Assembly: GCA_018401555.1 (NCBI GenBank) | Contig: JAGYKP010000081.1 | Location: 203,680 to 267,679 of the forward strand | Direction: 5' to 3' | Source of the DNA: Halomonas sp. | GTDB taxonomy: Bacteria > Pseudomonadota > Gammaproteobacteria > Pseudomonadales > Halomonadaceae | DNA: 64,000 bases | In this document: one piece after another, positions 20,934 to 30,500 of the stretch | How the letters are laid out: the number at the start of each line of letters is the position of its first letter | Position numbering within the stretch: the stretch's first letter is position 1 | Program-made: the position numbers and the translations under genes | Notes under the pieces: generated by a model | Databases searched by the model: none | What the model was told of the DNA's origin: nothing | Seen by the model: only the letters and a program-made list of their open reading frames with translations

Positions 20934-22151
20934 ATGACCTCCTCCCGCACCAGCCAGACCGCCTTCGCACCGACCCAGCTAGCGGTGGCGCGCCTGGCCT
21001 TCCGTCCCTTCTTCCTGCTCGCCGCGCTGTTCAGCATCCTCTCCCTGGTGGTGTGGTTCGCCTTCTGGCATGGCGATATCCTGCTGCGCCCGCAGGGTGG
21101 GCTGATGTTCTGGCACCAGCACGAGATGCTGTTCGGCTTTGCCGTTGCGGTGGTGGCGGGCTTCCTGCTCACCGCGGTGCAGAACTGGACCGGGCTGCCC
21201 AGCCTCAAGCGGCGGGCCGCTGCTGGGGCTGGTCGCCCTGCTGGCTGGCGGCGCGTGTGCTGATGGCCTTTCCCATGGGCTGCCGGGCTGGCTGGTGGCG
21301 GCTGGTGGATCTCGCCTTCCTGCCGGTGGTGGCGGCGGTGATGGCAAGCCTGGTGATCCGCGCGCGGCGCTGGCGCAACCTGGTCTTCCTGCCCGCTCTG
21401 GGGCTGCTGACCCTGGCCAACCTGCTGATGCACCTGGGCGTGCTCTCCGGCAAGGCGGAGCTGATCCGCCCGGCCGGGCACCTGGCGGTGCTGCTGATCA
21501 CCCTGCTGATGGCGGTGGTGGGTGGTCGGGTGATCGCCATGTTCACCGCCAACCGCCTGGGCCTGACGCGCAAGCCGCCGATTCCGGTCCTCGAATACGC
21601 GAGCCTGGGCAGCGTGATGGCGGTGGTGGTCGGCCAGCTGCTCGTCGCCCTGCGGCGTGGCGCTGCCGCTCGAGCTCCGCTGGCGGGCCTGATGGCTGCT
21701 GGCGGCGGTGGCCAACGCCGTGCGCCTGTCGCGCTGGGGCGGGCAGCACAGCTGGCGCGAGCCACTGCTGTGGGGCCTGCACCTGAGCTACGCCTTCATC
21801 CCCGTGGGCCTGGTCATGTGGGCCCTGGCGCTGCTCTCCGGCAGCCGCGCGGATGCCGCGCTGCATGCCCTGACCATCGGCGGCATGGGCACCATGATGC
21901 TGTCGATGATGGCGCGGGTATCGCTGGGCCACACCGCACGCCCCATCCGTAGCCTGCCCGGCATCGGCGTGGCCCTCGCGCTGATGGTGGCCGCTGCGCT
22001 CCTGCGCTCGCCGGTACTGGTGCTCTTCCCGCAGATCACCCACTGGACCTACAACCTGGGGATCATCTTCTGGTGCCTGGCCTATGGTGTCTTCCTGTTC
22101 CACTATACGGGGCCGCTGCTGTCGCCTCGCGCCGACGGCAAGGATGGCTAG
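20934..22151 (+). CDS. nnrS: NnrS-family haem-copper membrane protein, frameshifted
   Basis: About 405 residues with roughly twelve hydrophobic segments, as in NnrS. The start has LAFRPFFLLAALFSILSLVV and MFWHQHEMLFGFAVAVVAGF (the conserved HxHEM region), followed by GRVIAMFTANRL and, near the end, ALHALTIGGMGTMMLSMMAR. NnrS proteins are linked to NO stress and denitrification. Frame changes occur near 21215 and again between 21640 and 21700. Together with the next two genes it forms a small NO-related unit behind nirN. Confidence 0.85.
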
Positions 22152-22173
22152 CCACGTACCCGGAGCGACTCGA

Positions 22174-22560
22174 TGGAACACTATTTCCTTATCAAGCACC
22201 TGCATATCACCGCCGCCACCCTGAGCATCCTCTTCTTCATGCTGAGGGCCGTGGTGGTCGGTGCGTGAGGCGCCGGTGCTGCAGGCGCGCTGGGTGAGGA
22301 TCGCCCCCCATGTCATCGACACGCTGCTGCTGACGCTGGGTGTGGTGCTGATGGTGATGCTCTCGCTGTGGCCCCACCAGCATCCCTGGCTGGCCGCCAA
22401 GCTGATTGCCCTGCTGGTCTACATCGGCCTGGGCACGCTGGCGATCAAGCGCGGGCGAAGCCCGGCAGTGCGTGGCGTAGCCGGCGCGGCGGCGGTGCTG
22501 GTGTTCCTGTACATGCTGGGGGCGGCCATCCGCCACAGCGCGCTCTCCTGGCTGGCGTGA
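22174..22560 (+). CDS. SirB2-like small membrane protein, frameshifted
   Basis: About 128 residues. The N-terminus MEHYFLIKHLHITAATLSIL and the C-terminal part (HVIDTLLLTLGVVLMVMLSL, KLIALLVYIGLGTLAIKRG) are the four-helix pattern of the SirB family. One extra base near 22248 breaks the frame; removing it gives FMLRAWWSVREAPVLQARWV. Genes of this family often lie near denitrification and respiratory loci, function unknown. Confidence 0.72.
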
Positions 22561-22619
22561 CGCGGCCCCGGTCGAGTGGCCTATACTGACGCCACATTCA
22601 TCCGCAGAAGGAACTTGGC

Positions 22620-22937
22620 ATGTCGAAACAGGATCTTCCCTCCGGTGCCGGTCAGGTGGCCGAGCAGTACCCCGAGGTGTGGGACGCCTACGCCGAGCTG
22701 GGCAGGGCCTGTGCCGAGAGTGGCCCGCTGGACGCGCGTACCCGCCGACTGGTGAAGCTGGCCCTGGCCGTGGGCGCACGCTCCGAAGGCGCCGTGCACT
22801 CCCATGCCCGCCGCGCACTGGAGGAGGGCGAGTCAAGCCAGGCCCTCAAGCAGGTGGCCATGCTGGCGATCCCCACCCTGGGGCTTCCCCGCGGCGTCGC
22901 CGCCCTTACCTGGATCGAGGACATCACCGAATCCTGA
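22620..22937 (+). CDS. Carboxymuconolactone decarboxylase (AhpD-like) family protein without cysteines
   Basis: Intact 105 residues. The fold signature is DARTRRLVKLALAVGARSEG followed by AVHSHARRALEEGESSQALK and PTLGLPRGVAA, typical of the CMD/AhpD family. In redox-active AhpD proteins a CxxC pair lies in the equivalent of EGAVHSHAR; here there is no cysteine at all, so peroxidase-reductant activity is unlikely. Retains the His. It closes the nir/nnrS group. Confidence 0.78.
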   Translation: MSKQDLPSGAGQVAEQYPEVWDAYAELGRACAESGPLDARTRRLVKLALAVGARSEGAVHSHARRALEEGESSQALKQVAMLAIPTLGLPRGVAALTWIEDITES

Positions 22938-23067
22938 GCGACGGCTGCCTGCACCAGGCGGCTGGGACAAGCGTTTAATCGCCAGTTGGCGACGAGACTC
23001 CCGGGTCTGCTAGCTTCGAGTCTGCTGCATCAGCAACACTCGACATAACAGACTCTGGAGTCTTTTC

Positions 23068-24096
23068 ATGCGGTACAACAACAAGACACTGCTCTCCTTT
23101 TCCGCCGCCGCCCTCTGCCTCGGCGTGGTATCGTCCGCCTCGGCGGCCACCCTGGACGAGGTGAAGGAGCGGGGCGAGCTGCGCTGTGGTGTCAACGTCG
23201 GCCTTTCGGGCTTCTCCTCGCCCGATCAGGATGGCACCTGGCAGGGGCTGGACGTGGAGACCTGCCGCGGTATCGCCGCCGCCATCTTCGATGATCCCGA
23301 GGCGGTCTCCTTCACGCCGCTGACCGCCAAGGAGCGCTTCACCGCACTACAGTCAGGCGAGATCGATGTACTCTCGCGCAACACCACCTGGACCGCGACC
23401 CGTGACAACTCCCTGGGTCTCAACTTCACCGCCACCACCTTCTACGATGGCCAGGGCTTCATGGTGGCCAAGGATCTGGGCATCGAGGGCCCGGACGAGT
23501 TCGATGGCGCCTCGATCTGCATCCAGTCCGGCACCACCCACGAGCTCAACCTGGCCGATTACTTTCCCTCTCGCGGTATCGAGATCCAGACCGTCACCTT
23601 CGACACCCCCGACCAGACCGCCCAGGGTTTCGCCAGCGGCCGCTGTGACATCCTGACCTCCGACACCTCCCAGCTCAGCGCCCTGCGCCTGCAGCTGCCG
23701 GAGCCGGACAGCGTCGAGATCCTCGAGACGCTGATCTCCAAGGAGCCGCTCGGGCCCGTGGTGCGCCAGGGCGATGACCAGTGGCTGGATATCGTCCAGT
23801 GGTCGATCTTCGCCATGGTCAATGCCGAGGAGCTGGGCGTGACGTCCGAGAATGTCGATGACATGAAGGCCGACCCGCCCAATCCCCAGGTGGCGCGCCT
23901 GCTGGGCGTGGACGGTGACTACGGCGAGCAGCTGGGTCTGGAGAACGACTGGGCCTACAACCTGATCAGCCACGTCGGCAACTACGGCGAGGTGTTTGCC
24001 ACCACCGTCGGCGAAGACTCCCCCATGCAGATCAGCCGTGGCGTGAATGCGCTGTGGAACGAGGGCGGCATCCTCTACGCACCGCCGGTCCGCTGA
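23068..24096 (+). CDS. aapJ: General L-amino acid ABC transporter, periplasmic binding protein
   Basis: Intact 342 residues. Signal peptide ends SSASA before ATLDEVKERGELRCGVNVG. The motif GLSGFSSPDQDGTWQGLDVE and SRNTTWTATRDNSLGLNFTA are characteristic of AapJ/BztA-type broad-specificity amino acid binding proteins. First gene of aapJQMP. The 130 bases upstream contain an imperfect inverted repeat (GCTGCATCAGC at about 23024) but no FNR-type box. Confidence 0.9.
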   Translation: MRYNNKTLLSFSAAALCLGVVSSASAATLDEVKERGELRCGVNVGLSGFSSPDQDGTWQGLDVETCRGIAAAIFDDPEAVSFTPLTAKERFTALQSGEIDVLSRNTTWTATRDNSLGLNFTATTFYDGQGFMVAKDLGIEGPDEFDGASICIQSGTTHELNLADYFPSRGIEIQTVTFDTPDQTAQGFASGRCDILTSDTSQLSALRLQLPEPDSVEILETLISKEPLGPVVRQGDDQWLDIVQWSIFAMVNAEELGVTSENVDDMKADPPNPQVARLLGVDGDYGEQLGLENDWAYNLISHVGNYGEVFATTVGEDSPMQISRGVNALWNEGGILYAPPVR

Positions 24097-24126
24097 CCCA
24101 CCCTGAACGTCCAATGACCGGGCACC

Positions 24127-25367
24127 ATGCATGGCGACATGCGTGGCGACATGCGTGGTGCCGTTGCGGGTACGTCTGCGAGGCTCGATATGCTGCGATC
24201 TTCCTCACGGGAGCGGGGGCCGCTGTGGCGTGATCCCACTTTCCGCGCCCTGCTGGTGCAGGGCATCCTGCTGCTGGCGCTGGGGGCGTTCTTCGCCATG
24301 GTGGTGTCCAACACCCTGGCCAACCTCGAGGCCCGGGGCATCACCACCGGCTTCGGCTTCCTTCAGGACCGGGCCGGCTTCTCCATCCCCCAGACCCTGA
24401 TCGACTATTCCGGCGACAGCACCTATGCCCGCACCTTCGTGGTGGGGCTGCTCAATACCCTGCTGGTCTCCGCCATGGGCATCGTGGCGGCGACCCTGAT
24501 CGGCTTCGCCGTGGGCATCGCCCGGCTATCGCCCAACTGGCTGCTGGCCCGACTGGCCAGCGCCTACGTGGAGATCTTCCGCAACATCCCGCTGCTGGTG
24601 CAGATCCTGTTCTGGTACTTCGCCGTGCTGCAGGCCCTGCCCAGCCCGCGCGATAGCCTCTCGCTCATGGAGGTGGCATTCCTCAACGTGCGTGGCGTGG
24701 TGCTGCCCGACCCCAGCCGCTTCCGGGCTTCGCCGCCACCCCCTGGGCGCTGCTGGTCGCGGTAGTCGCCACCTGGGGGCTGGTGCGCTTCGCGAAGCGC
24801 CGCCAGGCCAGAACCGGCCGGCCGCTGCCGGTGTTCAGGCTAGGCTTCCTGCTGCTGCTCGGCCTGCCGCTCGCCACCTTCCTGGTCACCGGCATGCCGC
24901 TGGAGTGGTCCATCCCGACGCTCAAGGGCTTTAACTTCCAGGGCGGCGTGACGGTGCTCCCCGAGCTGATCGCTCTGTGGCTTGCGCTCTCCATCTACAC
25001 CGCCTCCTTCATCGCCGAGATCGTGCGTTCCGGAATCCAGTCGGTACCCCAGGGGCAGGTGGAGGCCGCCAAGGCACTGAGCCTGCCCGCCGGCATCATC
25101 CTGCGCAAGGTGGTGATTCCCCAGGCGATGCGGGTGATCGTGCCGCAACTGACCAGCCAGCACCTCAACCTGATCAAGAACTCGTCGCTGGCCACCGCGA
25201 TCGGCTACCCGGACCTGGTGGCGGTGTTCTCCGGCACGGCGCTGAACCAGACCGGGCAGGCCATCGAGATCGTCGCCATGACCATGGCCGTCTACCTGCT
25301 GATCAACCTGGTGGTATCCGCGCTGATGAACCTCTACAACGCGCGCACCCTGCTCAAGGAGCGGTGA
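24127..25367 (+). CDS. aapQ: General L-amino acid ABC transporter permease AapQ, frameshifted
   Basis: About 410 residues. Membrane segments at ALLVQGILLLALGAFFAMVV and onward; the permease core has FRNIPLLVQILFWYF early and EIVRSGIQSVPQGQVEAAKA (EAA loop) late. A missing base near 24727 separates the two halves; restoring it gives FPGFAATPWALLVAVVATWG. The proposed start is within three imperfect 12-base repeats encoding MHGD-MRGD-MRGA; the ATG at 24190 (MLRSSSRERG) is an alternative start that avoids them. Confidence 0.87.
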
Positions 25368-25368
25368 C

Positions 25369-26478
25369 ATGGAAGCGACCTCGACCCGAACCGAGATGAT
25401 TCCCGAGCGCCGCGCGCCCGACATGCGCCGGGGGGCTGCGGGCTGGCTCAGGGCCAACCTCTTCAATACGCCGCTCAATGGTGCCGTGACGGTGGTCACC
25501 GCCGCGCTGCTGGCCTGGCTGCTGTGGCCGGCGCTGCAGTGGTCAGTGCTGCAGGCCGACTGGCTTGGCAGCTCACGGGAGGCATGCAGTGGCGAGGGGG
25601 CCTGCTGGGTGTTCATCAGCGCCCGCTTCGAGTCCATCGTCTATGGCTTCTACCCCGCGGCCGAACGCTGGCGGGTGGACCTGGTGTTCCTGCTGATGGC
25701 GGTGCTGGTGGCCTGGCTGGCCATCCCGCGGCTGCCCGGCAAGCGCTGGGTGGGGCTGTTCGCCCTGGTGGGCTTCCCGGTGGTGGCCTTCTTCCTGCTG
25801 GTGGGTGGCAGCTTCGGCCTCGAGTTCGTGCCCACCCGGAACTGGGGCGGGGTGATGCTGACCCTGACCATCGCCACCGTGGGGATCGTCGGCTCGCTGC
25901 CCATCGGCGTGGTGCTGGCCCTGGGGCGGCGTTCGAAGATGCCGCTGGTGCGTGGCTTCTGCGTGGTATTCATCGAGTTCTGGCGCGGCGTGCCGCTGAT
26001 CACCGTGCTGTTCATGGCCTCGGTGATGCTGCCGCTGTTCGTGCCGACCCAGGTGGAGTTCGACAAGCTGCTGCGGGCCCTGGTGGGCATCATGCTGTTC
26101 TGGAGCGCCTACATGGCCGAGGTGGTACGCGGTGGACTCCAGGCGATTCCTCGCGGGCAGGAGGAGGCCGCCAAGGCGCTCGGCATGGGGTACTGGCAGC
26201 GCATGGCACTGATCGTGCTGCCCCAGGCGCTCAAGCTGGTCATTCCCGGCATCGTCAACACCTTCATCGCGCTGTTCAAGGATACCTCGCTGGTGCTGAT
26301 CATCGGTCTCTTCGATCTGCTGGCGATCATCCGCGCGGGGCTGACCGACAGTGAGTGGCTGGGCTTCGCCACCGAGGGCTATGTCTTTGCCGCCCTGGTG
26401 TTCTGGGTGTTCTGCTTCAGCATGTCGCGCTACAGCCAGCACATCGAACGGCGCCTGCACACCGGCCATCGCAACTGA
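25369..26478 (+). CDS. aapM: General L-amino acid ABC transporter permease AapM
   Basis: Intact 369 residues, starting one base after the aapQ stop. Hydrophobic segments at [17 protein letters not shown] and [15 protein letters not shown]; the core reads [20 protein letters not shown] and the EAA loop [20 protein letters not shown]. It pairs with AapQ to form the membrane channel. Confidence 0.92.
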   Translation: MEATSTRTEMIPERRAPDMRRGAAGWLRANLFNTPLNGAVTVVTAALLAWLLWPALQWSVLQADWLGSSREACSGEGACWVFISARFESIVYGFYPAAERWRVDLVFLLMAVLVAWLAIPRLPGKRWVGLFALVGFPVVAFFLLVGGSFGLEFVPTRNWGGVMLTLTIATVGIVGSLPIGVVLALGRRSKMPLVRGFCVVFIEFWRGVPLITVLFMASVMLPLFVPTQVEFDKLLRALVGIMLFWSAYMAEVVRGGLQAIPRGQEEAAKALGMGYWQRMALIVLPQALKLVIPGIVNTFIALFKDTSLVLIIGLFDLLAIIRAGLTDSEWLGFATEGYVFAALVFWVFCFSMSRYSQHIERRLHTGHRN

Positions 26479-26498
26479 AAACAAGGATTCGACCCGAC

Positions 26499-27263
26499 AT
26501 GAACCAGGCAAATGCCGCCCAGGCCGACTCGCCGATGATCGAGATCACCGGGCTCAACAAGTGGTATGGCGACTTTCATGTGCTGCGCGACATTGACCTG
26601 ACGGTGGCCCGCGGCGAGCGGATCGTCATTTGCGGGCCCTCGGGCTCGGGCAAGTCGACCCTGATCCGCTGCATCAACCACCTCGAGGAGCATCAGGAGG
26701 GGCGCATCGTGGTCAATGGCATGCCCATGACCCGCGACGTCAAGCGCATCGAGCAAATTCGCCGCAGCGTCGGCATGGTATTCCAGCATTTCAACCTGTT
26801 CCCCCATCTGAGCGTGCTGGACAACTGCTGCATCTCCCAGACCTGGGTACAGAAGAAGCCGCGCGCCGAGGCCGAGCGCACGGCGATGGAGATCCTCGAG
26901 CGGGTGCAGATCGCCGACCAGGCCCGGAAGTACCCGGGCCAGCTCTCCGGCGGCCAGCAGCAGCGGGTAGCGATTGCCCGCTCGCTGTGCATGCAGCCCG
27001 AGGTCATGCTCTTCGACGAGCCGACCTCGGCGCTGGACCCCGAGATGATCAAGGAGGTGCTGGACGTCATGATCGAGCTGGCCGAAGAGGGCATGACCAT
27101 GCTGTGCGTTACCCACGAGATGGGCTTCGCCAAGACCGTGGCCGACCGCGTCATCTTCATGGACCAAGGGCAAATCATCGAAGAGAACGCGCCGGAGCCG
27201 TTCTTCAACAACCCGCAGTCCGAGCGCACCCAGCTGTTCCTCAGCCAGATTCTCGGCCACTGA
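26499..27263 (+). CDS. aapP: General L-amino acid ABC transporter ATP-binding protein
   Basis: Intact 254 residues. Walker [13 protein letters not shown], signature [15 protein letters not shown], Walker [15 protein letters not shown] and H-loop [13 protein letters not shown]-loop region [14 protein letters not shown] is that of polar amino acid transporters. Last gene of aapJQMP; a small hairpin (GGCTTG/CAAGCC at 27282-27297) follows. Confidence 0.93.
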   Translation: MNQANAAQADSPMIEITGLNKWYGDFHVLRDIDLTVARGERIVICGPSGSGKSTLIRCINHLEEHQEGRIVVNGMPMTRDVKRIEQIRRSVGMVFQHFNLFPHLSVLDNCCISQTWVQKKPRAEAERTAMEILERVQIADQARKYPGQLSGGQQQRVAIARSLCMQPEVMLFDEPTSALDPEMIKEVLDVMIELAEEGMTMLCVTHEMGFAKTVADRVIFMDQGQIIEENAPEPFFNNPQSERTQLFLSQILGH

Positions 27264-27366
27264 GGTGGCCAGGCTGTGCTAGGCTTGCTGACAAGCCCAC
27301 TATCCCCATGCGGGCGGCGTTCTTTCGGGTCCTGACCGCTCGCGATTTGCTACCTTCCTGCACTAT

Positions 27367-27380
27367 TTGACCAGCGTCAA
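27367..27380 (+). promoter_or_regulatory. FNR/ANR/DNR-type box for norCB
   Basis: TTGACCAGCGTCAA is a perfect palindrome of the form TTGAC-N4-GTCAA, 122 bases before norC. The GTCAA half-sites are usual for DNR/ANR-regulated nor promoters. Confidence 0.8.
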
Positions 27381-27502
27381 AGCCTTGAGCCACTCTCTTC
27401 TGGTACGCTTAACATGCATCAGCAATGCATGTTAAGAAATCGCCAGGCGTAACCCGTGTATCCCGCGACGCGCCTGCCAGACGAGCAAGGGGGGAAAGAT
27501 TC

Positions 27503-27955
27503 ATGGCCGACGGTCTCACCAAGTCGGCGGCCCGCAATATCTTCTACGGCGGGTCGCTGTTCTTCTTTCTGCTGTTTGCCGCCCTGACGGCACACAGCCA
27601 CTGGTACATGGTCAACACGTCCACCGACAAGGAGGGGCTTACCGAGTCGGTCGTGGAGGGCAAGCACATCTGGGAAAAGAACATGTGCATCAACTGCCAC
27701 AGCATCATGGGCGAGGGCGCCTATTTCGCGCCGGAGCTGGGTAACGTCTGGGAACGCTACGGCGGCCACCAGAACCCCGAGGCGGCGCGTGCCGGCCTGG
27801 CCGCGTGGATCCGCGCCCAGCCGCTGGGCACCCAGGGCCGCCGTCAGATGCCGGCCTATGACTTCAGCGACGAGGAGATGAACGCGCTGATCGACTTCCT
27901 CGAGTGGACCGACGGCATCGACGACCAGGACTGGCCGCCGCACCCCGCCGGCTGA
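27503..27955 (+). CDS. norC: Nitric oxide reductase cytochrome c subunit
   Basis: Intact 150 residues. N-terminal membrane anchor FYGGSLFFFLLFAALTAHSH; single haem c site CINCH (Cys62, Cys65, His66); Met ligand region GRRQMPAYDFSDEEMNAL. The start is chosen at 27503 because AGGGGGGAAAG precedes it; an upstream in-frame ATG at 27425 would add a non-homologous basic extension. NorC feeds electrons to NorB. Confidence 0.93.
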   Translation: MADGLTKSAARNIFYGGSLFFFLLFAALTAHSHWYMVNTSTDKEGLTESVVEGKHIWEKNMCINCHSIMGEGAYFAPELGNVWERYGGHQNPEAARAGLAAWIRAQPLGTQGRRQMPAYDFSDEEMNALIDFLEWTDGIDDQDWPPHPAG

Positions 27956-28009
27956 GCCACATGACTACCGGATCGCCGGACCGCGGATGAATCAAGGAGA
28001 ACGACACCG

Positions 28010-29365
28010 ATGAAATACGAAACCCAGAAGGTGGCCTTGCCATTCTTCATGGTGGCCATGGCGCTCTTCGCGCTGCAGATCGTCTTCGGGCTGCTGGCCG
28101 CCTCTGTCTATGTATGGCCGAACTTCATGGCCGAGCTGATGCCCTTCAACATCATGCGGGTCAGCCATACCAACCTGCTGATCGTGTGGCTGCTGATCGG
28201 CTTCATGGGCGCTACCTACTACCTGATGCCGGAAGAGGCCGAGCGCGAGATCCACAGTCCCACCATCGCCTATATCCAGCTGGCGATCTTCGCCTTCGCC
28301 GGTGCCGCGGCACTGGTCGGCTACCAGTTCGGGATCCACGAGGGCCGCGAGTTCCTCGAGCAGCCGTTCTGGGTCAAGGTGCTGATCACCATCTCCTTCC
28401 TGATGTTCCTGTTCAACACCAGCATGACCCTGCTCAAGGGGCGCCGGACTGCCATCAACCTGGTGCTGATGCTGGGCCTGTGGCTGGCCGCGGTGTTCTG
28501 GCTGTTCGCCTTCTACAACCCCTCCAACCTCGCCGTGGACAAACTCTACTGGTGGTGGGTGGTGCACCTCTGGGTCGAGGGCGTGTGGGAGCTGATCATG
28601 GCCTCCCTGCTCGGCTACCTGCTGATCAAGATGACCGGCGTCGACCGCGAGGTGATCGAGAAGTGGCTCTACGTCATCGTCGGCCTGTCGCTGTTCTCCG
28701 GCCTGCTGGGTACCGGTCACCACTACTACTGGATCGGTGCGCCGAGCTACTGGCAGCCCATCGGCAGCATCTTCTCCACCCTGGAGGTGATCCCCTTCTT
28801 CGCCATGGTGGTGTTCGCCTTCACCATGTTCTGGAAGGGTAGCCGCAACCACCCCAACAAGGCCGCCATGCTGTGGGCGCTCGGTTGCCCGACCGTTGCC
28901 TTCTTCGGCGCCGGCGTGTGGGGCTTCATGCACACCTTGCACTGGGTCAACTACTACAGCCACGGCACCCAGGTCACCGCGGCCCACGGCCACCTGGCCT
29001 TCTACGGCGCCTACGTGATGCTGATGCTGGGCATCATCAGCTTCGCCATGCCGCAGCTGCGCCGCGTGCAGCCCTACAACCAGGTAATGAACATGTGGGG
29101 CTTCTGGATCGTTACCGGCGCCATGTGCTTCATGACCTTCACGCTGACCTTTGCAGGCGTCGTCCAGACCCACCTGCAGCGCGTGCTGGGCATGAACTTC
29201 ATGGAGGTGCAGGACCAGCTGGTGCTGTTCTATGGCATGCGCCTGGGCTCCGGCATCGCCGTGGCCATCGGCAGCTGCCTGCTGCTCTACGCCTTCTTCG
29301 GCCCTGCCCGTGAGCAGGTTCCCGCAGGCGGGACTCAGCTCACCGCTGGCGCCGACCGCGCCTGA
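28010..29365 (+). CDS. norB: Nitric oxide reductase large subunit
   Basis: Intact 451 residues with about twelve membrane helices. Metal and haem ligands are visible in VVHLWVEGVWELIMAS (His and Glu of the FeB site), GTGHHYYWIGAP (two His) and the C-terminal SHGTQVTAAHGHLAFYG (haem b/b3 His). NorB reduces two NO to N2O at a haem b3-FeB centre. It follows norC by 54 bases. Confidence 0.96.
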   Translation: MKYETQKVALPFFMVAMALFALQIVFGLLAASVYVWPNFMAELMPFNIMRVSHTNLLIVWLLIGFMGATYYLMPEEAEREIHSPTIAYIQLAIFAFAGAAALVGYQFGIHEGREFLEQPFWVKVLITISFLMFLFNTSMTLLKGRRTAINLVLMLGLWLAAVFWLFAFYNPSNLAVDKLYWWWVVHLWVEGVWELIMASLLGYLLIKMTGVDREVIEKWLYVIVGLSLFSGLLGTGHHYYWIGAPSYWQPIGSIFSTLEVIPFFAMVVFAFTMFWKGSRNHPNKAAMLWALGCPTVAFFGAGVWGFMHTLHWVNYYSHGTQVTAAHGHLAFYGAYVMLMLGIISFAMPQLRRVQPYNQVMNMWGFWIVTGAMCFMTFTLTFAGVVQTHLQRVLGMNFMEVQDQLVLFYGMRLGSGIAVAIGSCLLLYAFFGPAREQVPAGGTQLTAGADRA

Positions 29366-29372
29366 CCTACAC

Positions 29373-29393
29373 GAGGGCCCCGTCAGGGCCCTC
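29373..29393 (+). terminator. Hairpin between norB and norQ
   Basis: GAGGGCCC-CGTCA-GGGCCCTC followed by TTCGATT lies just after norB. It may attenuate transcription so that norQD is expressed at a lower level than norCB. Confidence 0.55.
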
Positions 29394-29420
29394 TTCGATT
29401 GACCCACACGGAGTTTCGCC

Positions 29421-30233
29421 ATGACCCTCTCCCCCGCGGCGGCGCAGCCCGCCGACCAGGAGATTCCCTACTACGACAGCGTGGGCAACGAGTGCGCCAT
29501 GTTCGAGCATGCCTACGAGCAGCGCCTGCCGCTGCTGCTCAAGGGTCCCACCGGCTGCGGCAAGACCCGCTTCGTCAGCCATATGGCCGCCAAGCTGGGC
29601 AAGCCGCTGTTCACCGTCTCCTGTCACGATGATCTCACCGCCGCCGACCTGACCGGCCGCTACCTGCTGCAGGGCGGCGAGACCCGCTGGGTCGACGGCC
29701 CGCTGACCCGCGCGGTGCGCGAGGGCGGCATCTGTTACCTCGACGAGGTAGTCGAGGCGCGCAAGGACGTCACCGTGGTGCTGCACCCGCTGACCGACGA
29801 CCGCCGCCTGCTGCCGCTGGAGCGTACCGGCGAGCTGCTCGAGGCGCCGGACGACTTCATGCTGGTGGTCTCCTACAACCCCGGCTACCAGCACATCCTC
29901 AAGTCGCTGAAGCCCAGTACCCGCCAGCGCTTCGTGGCGATGTCCTTCGATTTCCCGCCGCCCAGGGTGGAGCGCGATATCGTCGCCCGCGAGAGTGGCC
30001 TGGACCCCGAGCGCTGCAGCGCACTGGTCAACCTGGCGGCCAGCCTGCGTGCCATGAAGGGCCAGGACCTGGAGGAGGGCGTCTCCACCCGCCTGCTGGT
30101 CTACTGCGCCACCCTGATCCAGGCCGGCATGCCGATCCGCGATGCCGCCCGCGCCACCCTGGTGGAGCCGCTCTCCGACGATGCGGACGTCCAGGAGGGC
30201 CTGATGGAGGCCATCCAGGCCACCTTCGGTTGA
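29421..30233 (+). CDS. norQ: Nitric oxide reductase activation ATPase (MoxR/CbbQ family)
   Basis: Intact 270 residues. Walker A is KGPTGCGKTRF (residues 41-51), Walker B GGICYLDEVVEARKD, with the sensor SYNPGYQHILK and arginine finger region KPSTRQRFVAM. NorQ works with NorD to insert the FeB iron into NorB. Confidence 0.94.
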   Translation: MTLSPAAAQPADQEIPYYDSVGNECAMFEHAYEQRLPLLLKGPTGCGKTRFVSHMAAKLGKPLFTVSCHDDLTAADLTGRYLLQGGETRWVDGPLTRAVREGGICYLDEVVEARKDVTVVLHPLTDDRRLLPLERTGELLEAPDDFMLVVSYNPGYQHILKSLKPSTRQRFVAMSFDFPPPRVERDIVARESGLDPERCSALVNLAASLRAMKGQDLEEGVSTRLLVYCATLIQAGMPIRDAARATLVEPLSDDADVQEGLMEAIQATFG

Positions 30234-30249
30234 TGAGATATTTCGTGAA

Positions 30250-30479
30250 GGAAGGGGCGCCGGGGGCAAGCCGAAGAGGAGGCCCTATGCCAGGGGTGAG
30301 GAGCACTGCTCCGAACGGGCGGGCCATGGATGGCCCGCACCGGCCCTGCAAGCGGCGCAGGATGCGAGAGCGCCGCAGGGCGTCGGTAGCGTACAGGGAG
30401 GTATTTACAGCGCCTCCTCGTCGGTCCGGCGCTCCGGGGCTTACCCCCGGATCAGCCCTGTGTTGTCAGAGTCCGTTTC
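30250..30479. repeat. Structured non-coding element between norQ and norD, possible dispersed repeat
   Basis: The 267-base gap between norQ and norD holds no convincing gene. It contains several hairpins: GCGGGCCAT/ATGGCCCGC around 30318-30340, GGAGG...CCTCC spanning about 30400-30420, and CCGGGG/CCCCGG near 30436-30450. Such compact palindromic intergenic elements are often repeated in genomes of this group; that it is repeated here cannot be shown from one window. Confidence 0.4.
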
Positions 30480-30500
30480 GTCTTACCCGGGAGCTTGATC

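Noticed and set aside
27282..27297. GGCTTG/CAAGCC hairpin after aapP as a terminator
   Set aside because: Only a 6-base stem and no T-run; too weak.
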